In this document: positions 1 through 7,547 of the stretch, piece by piece
Numbering within the stretch: position 1 is the stretch's first letter
Layout: each line of letters begins with the position of its first letter
Assembly: GCA_964400685.1 (NCBI GenBank)
Contig: CAYNVT010000079.1
Location: 1-18,441 of the forward strand
DNA: 18,441 nt
Source of the DNA: DATCTV01 sp964400685
GTDB lineage: Bacteria; Desulfobacterota; Desulfomonilia; UBA1062
Reading direction: 5' to 3'
The notes under the pieces: generated by a model
The model's input: the letters and a program-made list of their open reading frames with translations, nothing else
Told to the model about the DNA's origin: nothing
Databases searched by the model: none
Made by a program: the position numbers and the translations under genes

Positions 1-162
1 CCATTATGGATAACGACGACAGTAACGGTAATAGATGCATGTGAGATACACCCCAGGCGTGGTAAATCCTTGACCCGGGGTGGAAGAGGATGACCGTGCC
101 GGCCCTTAATGAAGCCTGGTAAAGAGTCAATCCAAAAAAAATTAACACACGGGTGACTTGCC
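1..162. other. Left-edge non-coding stretch with a dyad, upstream of the CorA-family gene
   Basis: No gene can be supported here. CACCCC at 49-54 can pair with GGGGTG at 77-82, and the related strings GGCGTGGTAAA (56-66) and AGCCTGGTAAA (113-123) flank a GC-rich core, so a structured leader or the edge of a repeat is possible. It does not match the M-box magnesium riboswitch or another riboswitch consensus that I know. Two of the three reverse-strand frames are stop-free from 162 to the window edge, but neither reads as a protein I recognise and no convincing start with a ribosome binding site is visible. Confidence 0.3.
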
Positions 163-1083
163 ATGATGAAAGGATACCAGCTCTGCGAATGCAAAATTAC
201 AAACGGTGAAACTTCAAGAGACTGCCAGATTCAGGTATTTATCAATCCGGACCCCGAAGAAAAGCGCTACCTTATCGAAGACCTCAAGGTTGACGAACAT
301 ACGCTGAATTCGGCACTTGACCCTGATGAAATCTCCCGTCTCGAGTTCGAGCCCAACCACCTGGCGGTCATTTTCAAAATGCCAAAGAGTTATTCCGGCA
401 ATGACCAGCTCCTATTCAGGGTAGCCTCGACCGGTGCATTCCTGTTCGAAGACAGGCTCGTAATAGTAGTATCAGAAGACGTACCTCTTTTTGAAGGCAA
501 GCAGTTCATGAGGGTTACATCGCTTAGAAGCCTTTTTTTAAGGATTCTCAACAGAAGCGCCTATCACTTCATGGAGCACCTTAAAATCATCAATATGCTT
601 ACGGATGAAATAGAAGACAAGATCAACGAATCGATGGAGAACAAGTATCTCATCAACCTGTTCACCCTGGAAAAAAGCCTTGTGTACTATCTGAACGCCA
701 TACACTCGAACACTGTTGTAATTGAAAAGATTAAGAACTCTTCTTCAAAAATAGGCTTCTTAACAGAAGAAGCGGAATTCCTGGACGACATCCTGGTTGA
801 AAACAACCAGTGCTTCAGACAGGCCGAAATATACTCGAACATTCTCGCAGGCCTCATGGATGCAAGGGTTTCAATTGTCAGCAACAATCTCAATATCCTC
901 ATGAAAACACTCACCCTCATCACAATCGGTATAATGATCCCTACACTTGTCGTCAGCATATTCTCAATGAACGTAAAGATGCCGATTCCATATAACCATC
1001 CCCTCGCCTTCTGGCTTATTATCGCAGCGGCATTTGTATCGGTTATTTCCGTGATTTCTTTCTTTAAATTCAAAAGACTGTAA
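163..1083 (+). CDS. CorA-family divalent cation transporter, divergent signature motif
   Basis: A 306-residue protein with the CorA layout: an N-terminal soluble alpha/beta domain (about 1-120), a long helical stalk (about 125-250) and two C-terminal membrane helices (about 247-268 and 281-301) ending in a basic tail. CorA proteins form inner-membrane pentamers that carry Mg2+, Co2+ or related ions. The canonical YGMN signature at the end of the first helix reads F-S-M-N here (residues 267-270), so the Gly is replaced by Ser. Such variants occur in CorA-like subfamilies and may change selectivity, so Mg2+ as substrate is not certain. The start is one of two adjacent ATGs (163 or 166) behind a weak GGGTGA. 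The gene ends with two stops in a row and stands alone. Family assignment is firm, ion specificity is open. Confidence 0.88.
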   Translation: MMKGYQLCECKITNGETSRDCQIQVFINPDPEEKRYLIEDLKVDEHTLNSALDPDEISRLEFEPNHLAVIFKMPKSYSGNDQLLFRVASTGAFLFEDRLVIVVSEDVPLFEGKQFMRVTSLRSLFLRILNRSAYHFMEHLKIINMLTDEIEDKINESMENKYLINLFTLEKSLVYYLNAIHSNTVVIEKIKNSSSKIGFLTEEAEFLDDILVENNQCFRQAEIYSNILAGLMDARVSIVSNNLNILMKTLTLITIGIMIPTLVVSIFSMNVKMPIPYNHPLAFWLIIAAAFVSVISVISFFKFKRL

Positions 1084-1143
1084 TAAACTATATTTCAGGA
1101 ATTTACATGCATTTACAGGGAAATAGTTTCTCCTGTTTAGATG

Positions 1144-1169
1144 AAGCTGCTTGCCCCTGAAAGCAACTT
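1144..1169 (+). terminator. Hairpin after the CorA-family gene, possible terminator
   Basis: AAGCTGCTT at 1144-1152 pairs with AAGCAACTT at 1161-1169 over 8 of 9 positions around an 8-base loop. It lies 60 bases after the stop codon and is followed by an AT-rich but not pure T tract. It may end the transporter transcript. It could instead be an activator-binding site for the sigma-54 promoter about 40 bases further on. Confidence 0.3.
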
Positions 1170-1206
1170 ATTATTATATTTCATCATGTTATATTGCAGG
1201 CTTTTC

Positions 1207-1222
1207 TGGCACAGGTATTGCT
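1207..1222 (+). promoter_or_regulatory. Sigma-54 (-24/-12) promoter of the phospholipase C gene
   Basis: TGGCACAGGTATTGCT matches the sigma-54 consensus TGGCAC-N5-TTGCW exactly, with GG and GC ten bases apart as required. Transcription would start near 1233, giving a leader of about 30 bases before the ATG at 1262. This rules out the longer upstream reading frame beginning at 1151, whose first part would not be transcribed from this promoter. Sigma-54 promoters need an AAA+ activator bound upstream, and no such activator gene is in the window. Confidence 0.82.
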
Positions 1223-1261
1223 TTTATAGTATTTAAAATTCCATCCATAACGGAGAACGAT

Positions 1262-2878
1262 ATGAAAAGGTTTTCAATACTATTATTCCTGGCCGTCTTT
1301 TCAATATTTGCAGGATGCAGCTCATCGGAAACCAGCACTGTCGTTAATGACCCGATAATCTATGCGGAAGAATCAACCGTGCAAAATGTTGTGGATGATA
1401 TAATTGAACCTTTACCGGTCGAGCAGGGACCGGTCCTTGATGTAAGATATAACGAAGTGAGACAGAAGGCATCCCATAACGCCTATCAGCGGGATGAAAG
1501 CATAATAGACCAGCTGATTTATCACAGGGTGCGCACCATAGAATACGACCTTCATACAAATTACGGAGAGCCCGTATTAAAACTTCAATCGGCCCCGGAC
1601 GGCGACTGGCTTGTCTATCATCATATTGCGGACATGAACACCAACTTCAAACTTTTCTCTCAGGCTCTGTCACAGCTTAAAGGCTTTCATGAGATTATGC
1701 CTCAGCATGAGGTTATAACCGTTTTCTTTGATATCGGCTTCGATTTAAAACATACGCCTCAGGATTTTGATGACCTTATAACCACTTATATACCGAGGGA
1801 ATGGATATATACCCCTGCCGATCTGCTTGATGGATGCGCCGGTGCCGCAACATTGAAGGAGTCGGTTAATTCATGCGGATGGCCGTATCTTGAAGATCTA
1901 AGGGGCAAATTCATTTTCGTCCCGACAGATGGTTCTTATGCCGGTGAAAACAGAGAAAACGCCCTAACCCGACTTTGTTTTGTTACCGGAGGGTTCAGCG
2001 ATGCAAATTCCGTCTTCTTTAACATGGAGTATGAAGAGAACGATACCGACCCGGAAGCAGTCTATAATGCCGGTTATGTGAGCCGCGTCTATTATGCCGA
2101 CAGCGCCGAGAAATTCACCGATGCAAAAGACCAGAAAGCAAACCTCATAGCCATCAATGAGATTAACCATATCGAATATCCCTGGAGCAATACATTTAAC
2201 GCTTCCGGTTATCCTTTCGAATGTATCGAAGACCCGGACAGGATTCCGGCGGATTATTCAGAAAAGGCCGACGTAATAGGCCTTGTTTCTGATTCCGGGG
2301 GACTTGGCATATCCCTGAAGGATTCGTTCACATACCTCTATGAAGAAGCTCCTGCCGAAGATTCGACATGGTCGGGGATCATATCAGTGCCTGACAGTTC
2401 CTCACATTCAGGCGCAAATGCCTTTATCATGGCAAGAGAAAGTCTGTCACCGGGTTCCCCTTACTTCGCAGTTGTAAGGCCTTCTTCGCTGCTGCCTTTA
2501 TCAGTCCTTGTGCGTACAAAGGAAAACCGGCTGCCCAGACTCATTCCGGGCTTCAAGGTAACGCCGTCAGGCATCCCCTGTCACGATGCCCCATTCGTAA
2601 AGCTGGACATATCAAACGGGTGCAGAACAATTTCGGCCTCAGGCTCATTTGATGGCCATACCTGGGTTGAGATCACATCATATACATTCAGTATGCCGCT
2701 TAACATGCACGGGATAGGAACGTCATCTGACATTAAGGGAGATTTCAAATCACTCTTTGTCGGCATGAAAAAGACCACATCGGCTGGAGAAAAAAAATTC
2801 AGCTCATCCGATTTCATTTTTAGTGACATCGGCGAGGTGAATGATTCGGATGTTTTTGACGGGGTCTTTCCTGAATAG
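1262..2878 (+). CDS. Lipoprotein Ca2+-dependent phosphoinositide phospholipase C-like protein
   Basis: A 538-residue protein beginning with a lipoprotein signal peptide: Lys-Arg, a hydrophobic stretch, then the lipobox F-A-G-C with Cys19, so it is predicted to be exported and lipid-anchored. Residues about 60-345 fit the bacterial Ca2+-dependent PI-PLC family: S-H-N-A-Y with candidate catalytic His72, I-E-Y-D with candidate metal ligands Glu94 and Asp96, and V-Y-H-H with the second His at 120/121. The family cleaves the phosphodiester of phosphatidylinositol-type lipids. Residues about 345-538 look like a beta-sandwich domain of the lectin-like type, which could bind the membrane or a glycan; this part is inferred from sequence style. 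The start is set by the promoter at 1207-1222, GGAG before the ATG and the signal peptide directly after it. The gene ends 9 bases from the convergent histidine kinase gene. The actual substrate is not shown. Confidence 0.82.
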   Translation: MKRFSILLFLAVFSIFAGCSSSETSTVVNDPIIYAEESTVQNVVDDIIEPLPVEQGPVLDVRYNEVRQKASHNAYQRDESIIDQLIYHRVRTIEYDLHTNYGEPVLKLQSAPDGDWLVYHHIADMNTNFKLFSQALSQLKGFHEIMPQHEVITVFFDIGFDLKHTPQDFDDLITTYIPREWIYTPADLLDGCAGAATLKESVNSCGWPYLEDLRGKFIFVPTDGSYAGENRENALTRLCFVTGGFSDANSVFFNMEYEENDTDPEAVYNAGYVSRVYYADSAEKFTDAKDQKANLIAINEINHIEYPWSNTFNASGYPFECIEDPDRIPADYSEKADVIGLVSDSGGLGISLKDSFTYLYEEAPAEDSTWSGIISVPDSSSHSGANAFIMARESLSPGSPYFAVVRPSSLLPLSVLVRTKENRLPRLIPGFKVTPSGIPCHDAPFVKLDISNGCRTISASGSFDGHTWVEITSYTFSMPLNMHGIGTSSDIKGDFKSLFVGMKKTTSAGEKKFSSSDFIFSDIGEVNDSDVFDGVFPE

Positions 2879-2887
2879 GATAAGATT

Positions 2888-5800
2888 TCAAGGCGCGTTT
2901 GCCGATAGATCTTCACCCAGCGCTTCGATTATTTTTTTGCACAAAAGACCCATCTCAAAGGGTTTCATAACGACCTGCTGGATGTCCTTGAACTCGACTT
3001 TATTCTTGATAATGTCTTCCGGATAGCCGCTGATGACCACTACCGGAATATCAGGATCAATCTGCCTGAATTTGACAATGGCCTCTTCACCGCCCATAAC
3101 AGGCATTACAATATCAAGCACTATACAGATTATCCGGTCAGAAGCTTCATTTGACTGCTCCCTGTTCTTTTTGAATATTTCAACAGCATCCGCACCGTTA
3201 GCCGCGGTAATGACTTTAAAACCCAGCACTTCAAGCATCTTTCTGCCTGCGTTAAGGACAATCTGCTCATCATCAACAAGGAGTATGGTCTTTTTATGGT
3301 TGTCGCCGGTTTCATCCTGTGACGCCAAATGGTTTTCAGCCGGAGCTGATTGAGCAGGCAGCAGTACACAGAAAGATGATCCTTTTCCTGGTTCGCTTTC
3401 TATCCGGATAGTACCTCTCATATTTTTTACAATACCCTGAACAGCCGCCATCCCGAGTCCGCGGCCAAAGAACTTTGTTGTAAAGAAAGGATCGAAAATC
3501 CTCTGTTTCGTCTCTCTGTCCATACCGCACCCGGTATCTGACACTTTGAAAAATACATATCTCCCTTCAGGCAGCGAGTCATCAGGCCATGGTGTTTCAA
3601 GGTCCTTTTTCTTACAGTTAACAGTTCCGGTTGAAATCGTTATCACTCCGGAATTGTCCCCTATTGCCTCGGATGCATTTATTACAAGGTTGATTACAAT
3701 CTGTCTCATCTGGCCTATATCGACTGATATCACAGGCAATGCCGGATCGAGATTTGTTATGATGGAAATCCTGTTGGAGACGCTTGTGTCAAATACCGGA
3801 ATGGCTTCTTTGATGATGTTGTTGAGGCATGTATCCTCAATAATGTTTCTTCCCTTCCCCGCATATGCAAGCATCTGAGATGTAAGTTCTGAAGCCTTAT
3901 GCACTGCTTTTGCGGCTGAATTAAGATATTCTCTGGACGCAGCCGAAGAATTTTCGTCAAAGAGAGCCAGTTCTATATTGCCCAGGATTGCCATCAGGAG
4001 GTTATTAAAATCATGTGCAATGCCGCCCGCAAGCAGCACGATGCTGTCGATCCTTTGAGCCTGCTGGAACTGCTGAACAAGTTCTATCCTGTCAGCTTCA
4101 GCCTTCTTTCTGTCTGTAATATCGCTTATGATATGAACTGCGCTTATTATATTCCTGTTCTTGTCAAGAACAGGATCAACGGTTATCAGCTTCCACCTGC
4201 CGTTCAACTCAAGCTCGACTGATTCCCTCTTCTTTGATTTCTTCATTTGTAAAACAGGGCATTCAGGTAATGGTTCTTCTGTTCCGTGTACAACTTCCCA
4301 GCAGTGTTTGCCTTCAATATCGCCGCCATATTTTTTCTTGCTCGCAAGATTAAATCTGAGAATCCTCATCTCATCATCAACAAGCCATATAAGGTCCTGA
4401 ACGGAATCGAATGTTTTCTGCCACTCATTGGTAGCTCTGTTAAGGCTCAGGTTGATCTCGTTTAATTGTCTGGTACGCTCTTCGACCTCTTTTTCAAGGT
4501 TGTCTTTAAGTCCTTTCTGCATCATATCCATATTCTTCTGTTGCGTTATGTCGCGTCGCATACCCCCGGTCTGAACCGGTTTACCCTTGGCATCAAGGAC
4601 TTTGAATTTGACATCCTGAAGCCAGACGATTTCTCCTTTTGGCTTTATGATCCGGTATTCGGATTTTGAAAAACCTCTTTCTGCCATCTCTATTGCGCTT
4701 GCTACAGCAATTTCCTTATCTGCCGGGTGTACCGCATCAAGCCATATATCCGGGTTTGAGCGGTATTCTTCGACATTTCGCCCGTAAATTTTTTCAAAGG
4801 CCGGATTGACATATATGCTTTCCTTTCCGTCAACTGAATTCAGCCATATCATTTCATTCAGGGTATCCATGAATTTTCTGAACCTGCCCTCACTGATTCT
4901 GAGCATTTCTTCAGCTTTAATTCGTGATGTTACGTCTTCGAACATAAGCAGATGGTGCCTTTCTCCCTTGATTTCAAGTGCTCCGAATTTACATTCCAGA
5001 CTTAATTCTTTGCCGAATATTGATGTCAGGCTTATAAGGCGTGATACTATCCTGTCCGTTCTGATTGCTTCATCGGCTGCATCCAGCATTCCTGATTTCC
5101 GCCATGTATCAAGGTTTTTAAAATTGGTTTTAAGAATCTTTTCAAGGGGGCCGCCTGTAATTTTTGCTGCCGCCTCGTTTGCCATTATGCATTCGCCGGT
5201 AAGCTTATAGACAACTATGCCTAAAGGTGATTCGTCCACTATCCTTGAATTCAGATAGAGAGCATCGTGGACCTGCTGTTCAAGAATTTTCTTTTCTGTA
5301 ATGTCATGTATTACCGAAAAGAGTAAAGATTTGTGACCTATCATTACAGGATTTGAAAAAACTTCGACATCACGTATATCTCCGTTGGCAAGCCTGTGAG
5401 GAAAAATAAAATTGTTAACTTTGCCGTTGAATGCATTCTTTGCATTGACAGCAGTTGCTTCAGGAGGATTTTGATTGATGTCGGTAATCTTCATTGAAGT
5501 GATTTCTTTGTACGAGTATCCATAGAACTTTACGGCGGCCTTGTTGGCATCGACGATATTCAAAGTCACCGGATCAATAAGCAGCATAATTGTGTGCGAG
5601 TTGTCAAAGAGACTGTGGTAGCGCTCTTCACTCTGCACAAGCTTTTCCATTGTTGACAGCTTGTCGGTTATATCTGTGGCCATAACCGAAATCTGAACCA
5701 GTTTGCCGGACATATCTAAAATAGGGTATACATGTATATCATACCATCTGCCTTCCCGCTTATCTCTGGTATGATACGGTTCCGGATTTTTGATGAATTC

Positions 5801-6466
5801 AAGGTATTTCTTTTTTCTCTGCTCCCTTACTTCTTCATTGAAAAAATCAAATATTTCACGGCCAGGCATGTCTTCAACCCTGACCCCAAGCCTCCTCGCT
5901 CCTTCTTCGTTTACCTTGATGATCTTGCCCGAGACGTCGATAAGAAATCTCGTTTCGGGAGTATCTTCAAACAGTACATTGAGAAGCATGTCCTGGTTGT
6001 TGAGCTTGACTTCCTTTTCCTTATTTTCCGTTATGTCCCTTAATACTGCAACAGTTCCAATGGGATTGCCATCTTTGTCAGTAAGCCTTGCATTATGTAC
6101 TTCCATGGGAAAGGTGCTGCCGTCTTTTCTTACCGCAGTGTATAATGAAGTTTTTGGTGGTTTCCCATCTATGATATCCCGCCTGCCTTTGGAGAGCCTC
6201 TCATGCTCATCGGGTGAAATCCAATCAAAGACGGATGTGCCGATTGCCTCTTTTGCGCTTTTGATTCCGAACATATCGATTGCTATATCTGAAATGTATA
6301 TCAATTTTCCTTCAATATCTGACATGATAATCAGGTCAGGCAAGGCTTTTATAATTCCTTGATATAATAGTCCGGATTTGTTGTATTTCTTTGGGTTTGC
6401 TGAGTTACAATTGTCACCCTTTTTCGGATCAAATCCAGTGCTTTCAGGCCTTTCTTTGGAGATCAC
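2888..6466 (-). CDS. Soluble hybrid histidine kinase with six PAS domains and a C-terminal receiver
   Basis: A 1192-residue sensor kinase without any membrane segment, so it senses cytoplasmic signals. Domains in order: PAS at about 30-150, 155-270, 280-395, 400-518, 525-645, a short coiled coil at 645-680, PAS 682-790, the dimerisation/phosphoacceptor domain with G-G-I-A-H-D-F-N-N (His818), the ATPase domain with N box Asn930, D-T-G-C-G-M at 977-982 and G-R-G-L-G-M at 1001-1006, and a receiver at 1059-1180 with Asp1065/Asp1066, phosphoacceptor Asp1118 and Lys1168. All catalytic residues are present. The sixth PAS has a Cys722/His727/Cys736-Pro arrangement that could bind a metal or react to redox. 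The start codon is GTG, with AAGGAG six bases upstream (6473-6478). There is no DNA-binding output, so a partner regulator or phosphotransfer protein elsewhere is expected. It lies next to the radical-enzyme operon but has its own promoter, so a link to it is only a guess. Confidence 0.93.
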   Translation of the reverse strand: MISKERPESTGFDPKKGDNCNSANPKKYNKSGLLYQGIIKALPDLIIMSDIEGKLIYISDIAIDMFGIKSAKEAIGTSVFDWISPDEHERLSKGRRDIIDGKPPKTSLYTAVRKDGSTFPMEVHNARLTDKDGNPIGTVAVLRDITENKEKEVKLNNQDMLLNVLFEDTPETRFLIDVSGKIIKVNEEGARRLGVRVEDMPGREIFDFFNEEVREQRKKKYLEFIKNPEPYHTRDKREGRWYDIHVYPILDMSGKLVQISVMATDITDKLSTMEKLVQSEERYHSLFDNSHTIMLLIDPVTLNIVDANKAAVKFYGYSYKEITSMKITDINQNPPEATAVNAKNAFNGKVNNFIFPHRLANGDIRDVEVFSNPVMIGHKSLLFSVIHDITEKKILEQQVHDALYLNSRIVDESPLGIVVYKLTGECIMANEAAAKITGGPLEKILKTNFKNLDTWRKSGMLDAADEAIRTDRIVSRLISLTSIFGKELSLECKFGALEIKGERHHLLMFEDVTSRIKAEEMLRISEGRFRKFMDTLNEMIWLNSVDGKESIYVNPAFEKIYGRNVEEYRSNPDIWLDAVHPADKEIAVASAIEMAERGFSKSEYRIIKPKGEIVWLQDVKFKVLDAKGKPVQTGGMRRDITQQKNMDMMQKGLKDNLEKEVEERTRQLNEINLSLNRATNEWQKTFDSVQDLIWLVDDEMRILRFNLASKKKYGGDIEGKHCWEVVHGTEEPLPECPVLQMKKSKKRESVELELNGRWKLITVDPVLDKNRNIISAVHIISDITDRKKAEADRIELVQQFQQAQRIDSIVLLAGGIAHDFNNLLMAILGNIELALFDENSSAASREYLNSAAKAVHKASELTSQMLAYAGKGRNIIEDTCLNNIIKEAIPVFDTSVSNRISIITNLDPALPVISVDIGQMRQIVINLVINASEAIGDNSGVITISTGTVNCKKKDLETPWPDDSLPEGRYVFFKVSDTGCGMDRETKQRIFDPFFTTKFFGRGLGMAAVQGIVKNMRGTIRIESEPGKGSSFCVLLPAQSAPAENHLASQDETGDNHKKTILLVDDEQIVLNAGRKMLEVLGFKVITAANGADAVEIFKKNREQSNEASDRIICIVLDIVMPVMGGEEAIVKFRQIDPDIPVVVISGYPEDIIKNKVEFKDIQQVVMKPFEMGLLCKKIIEALGEDLSANAP

Positions 6467-6538
6467 TCATCACTCCTTCCGTGTCCCCAGATAGAACCTA
6501 AAAAATATAACAAATGGAATATAATTAAGAATGGTAAA

Positions 6539-6566
6539 ATTATAGCCCAATATTATAATAAATCAA
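6539..6566 (-). promoter_or_regulatory. Sigma-70-like promoter of the hybrid histidine kinase
   Basis: On the minus strand TTGATT (6561-6566) and a perfect TATAAT (6539-6544) are separated by 16 bases in a very AT-rich stretch. Transcription would start near 6532, leaving a leader of about 65 bases before the GTG start. The same 172-base gap holds the 3' end of the activase gene, for which I see no clear terminator, so read-through from the upstream operon into the kinase gene is possible. Confidence 0.6.
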
Positions 6567-6638
6567 GCATAATATTATTAAATTATAGATAATATTTTCT
6601 TCATTATTATTGATACATATACCAAAAATGCCATCATA

Positions 6639-7547
6639 TTATATTGTCTTGATGCCTTGTTTGGTAAATATTTCAAAGCAAGACCGGACATGCTCGGGTT
6701 TCATGAATTGTCTCATCATTTCGGGAACAGGCCTGTTTTGTGCTGAAAATTTTGCAAGCTTGTCCGGCCATAGAGGGTTATATGCCAGCAACCTTACCTT
6801 TCGGACATTGCAGGAGACAAGAAGGTCGGCAATTGCCTTGAGGTTGGAAGCCGTATCTGTAATACCGGGAACCAGAGGCACCCTTGGAAGTATATGCTCC
6901 GGATTCATGAATGAAAGCGTTCTGAAGTTTTCTATGATTTTTTTATTGCTTACACCGCAGTACTTTTTGTGTTCACCGCTGTCGAAGAGCTTGAGGTCGA
7001 AATAAATCATATCCAGAAAGGGAAGCATTTTCTCAAGAAACCGGTCCATGTCGAACATCCCGCAGGTTTCTAGCAGGGTATTTATTCCGAGCTTATTAAA
7101 TTCTTGAAGCAGCTCGGAGCAGAAATCCATAAACATACTCGGTTCGCCGCCCGAAAGTGTAACCCCTCCGCCGGAGGTTTCGAAAAACGGCCTGTCTTTC
7201 ATAACTTCTGATACGATCAACTCAATGCTTAATTCTTTACCGACTATATCAAGCGCACCTGTCGGACACACGCTGACGCATGTGTGGCATTCCGAGCACT
7301 TGGACCGGTCTACTTTCAGGTTGCCGTCTTCATTAATTATTGCCTGATTGCTGCATATGTTCAAACAGGCAAGACAGCCTATGCACTCTTTCGAGTCATA
7401 TGAATGTTCCGGACCCGGTCTCATACCTTCAGGATTATGACACCAGACGCAGGAAAGCGGACAGCCTTTCATGAAAATGACGGTCCTTATACCAGGACCG
7501 TCATCTAGGGAATTTCCCTTTATCTCGAATATCAGCGGTTTTTTCAT
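6639..7547 (-). CDS. Glycyl radical enzyme activating enzyme (radical SAM, two extra 4Fe-4S clusters)
   Basis: A 302-residue radical-SAM protein that would install the glycyl radical on the enzyme encoded just upstream. The cluster motif C-x3-C-x2-C is at Cys29, Cys33 and Cys36, followed by W-C-H-N-P-E as is typical of these activases. A ferredoxin-like insert carries two further 4Fe-4S sites: Cys55/58/61/65 and Cys84/87/90/94. The S-G-G-E-P motif for SAM binding is at 132-136. The two-cluster insert is found in activases of glycerol dehydratase, choline lyase, arylacetate decarboxylase and similar enzymes, and is absent from the short pyruvate formate-lyase activase. The ATG overlaps the stop of the glycyl radical enzyme gene by four bases (ATGA), so the two are probably translated in a coupled way. 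The enzyme is expected in the cytoplasm and to work only without oxygen. Confidence 0.95.
   Translation of the reverse strand: MKKPLIFEIKGNSLDDGPGIRTVIFMKGCPLSCVWCHNPEGMRPGPEHSYDSKECIGCLACLNICSNQAIINEDGNLKVDRSKCSECHTCVSVCPTGALDIVGKELSIELIVSEVMKDRPFFETSGGGVTLSGGEPSMFMDFCSELLQEFNKLGINTLLETCGMFDMDRFLEKMLPFLDMIYFDLKLFDSGEHKKYCGVSNKKIIENFRTLSFMNPEHILPRVPLVPGITDTASNLKAIADLLVSCNVRKVRLLAYNPLWPDKLAKFSAQNRPVPEMMRQFMKPEHVRSCFEIFTKQGIKTI

Noticed and set aside
1..162. M-box magnesium riboswitch before the CorA-family gene
   Set aside because: The conserved M-box strings are absent and the region is shorter than that riboswitch.
1151..1261. N-terminal extension of 37 codons to the phospholipase-like protein
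   Set aside because: It would lie partly upstream of the sigma-54 start site, overlaps a hairpin and buries the lipoprotein signal peptide that begins exactly at 1262 behind GGAG.
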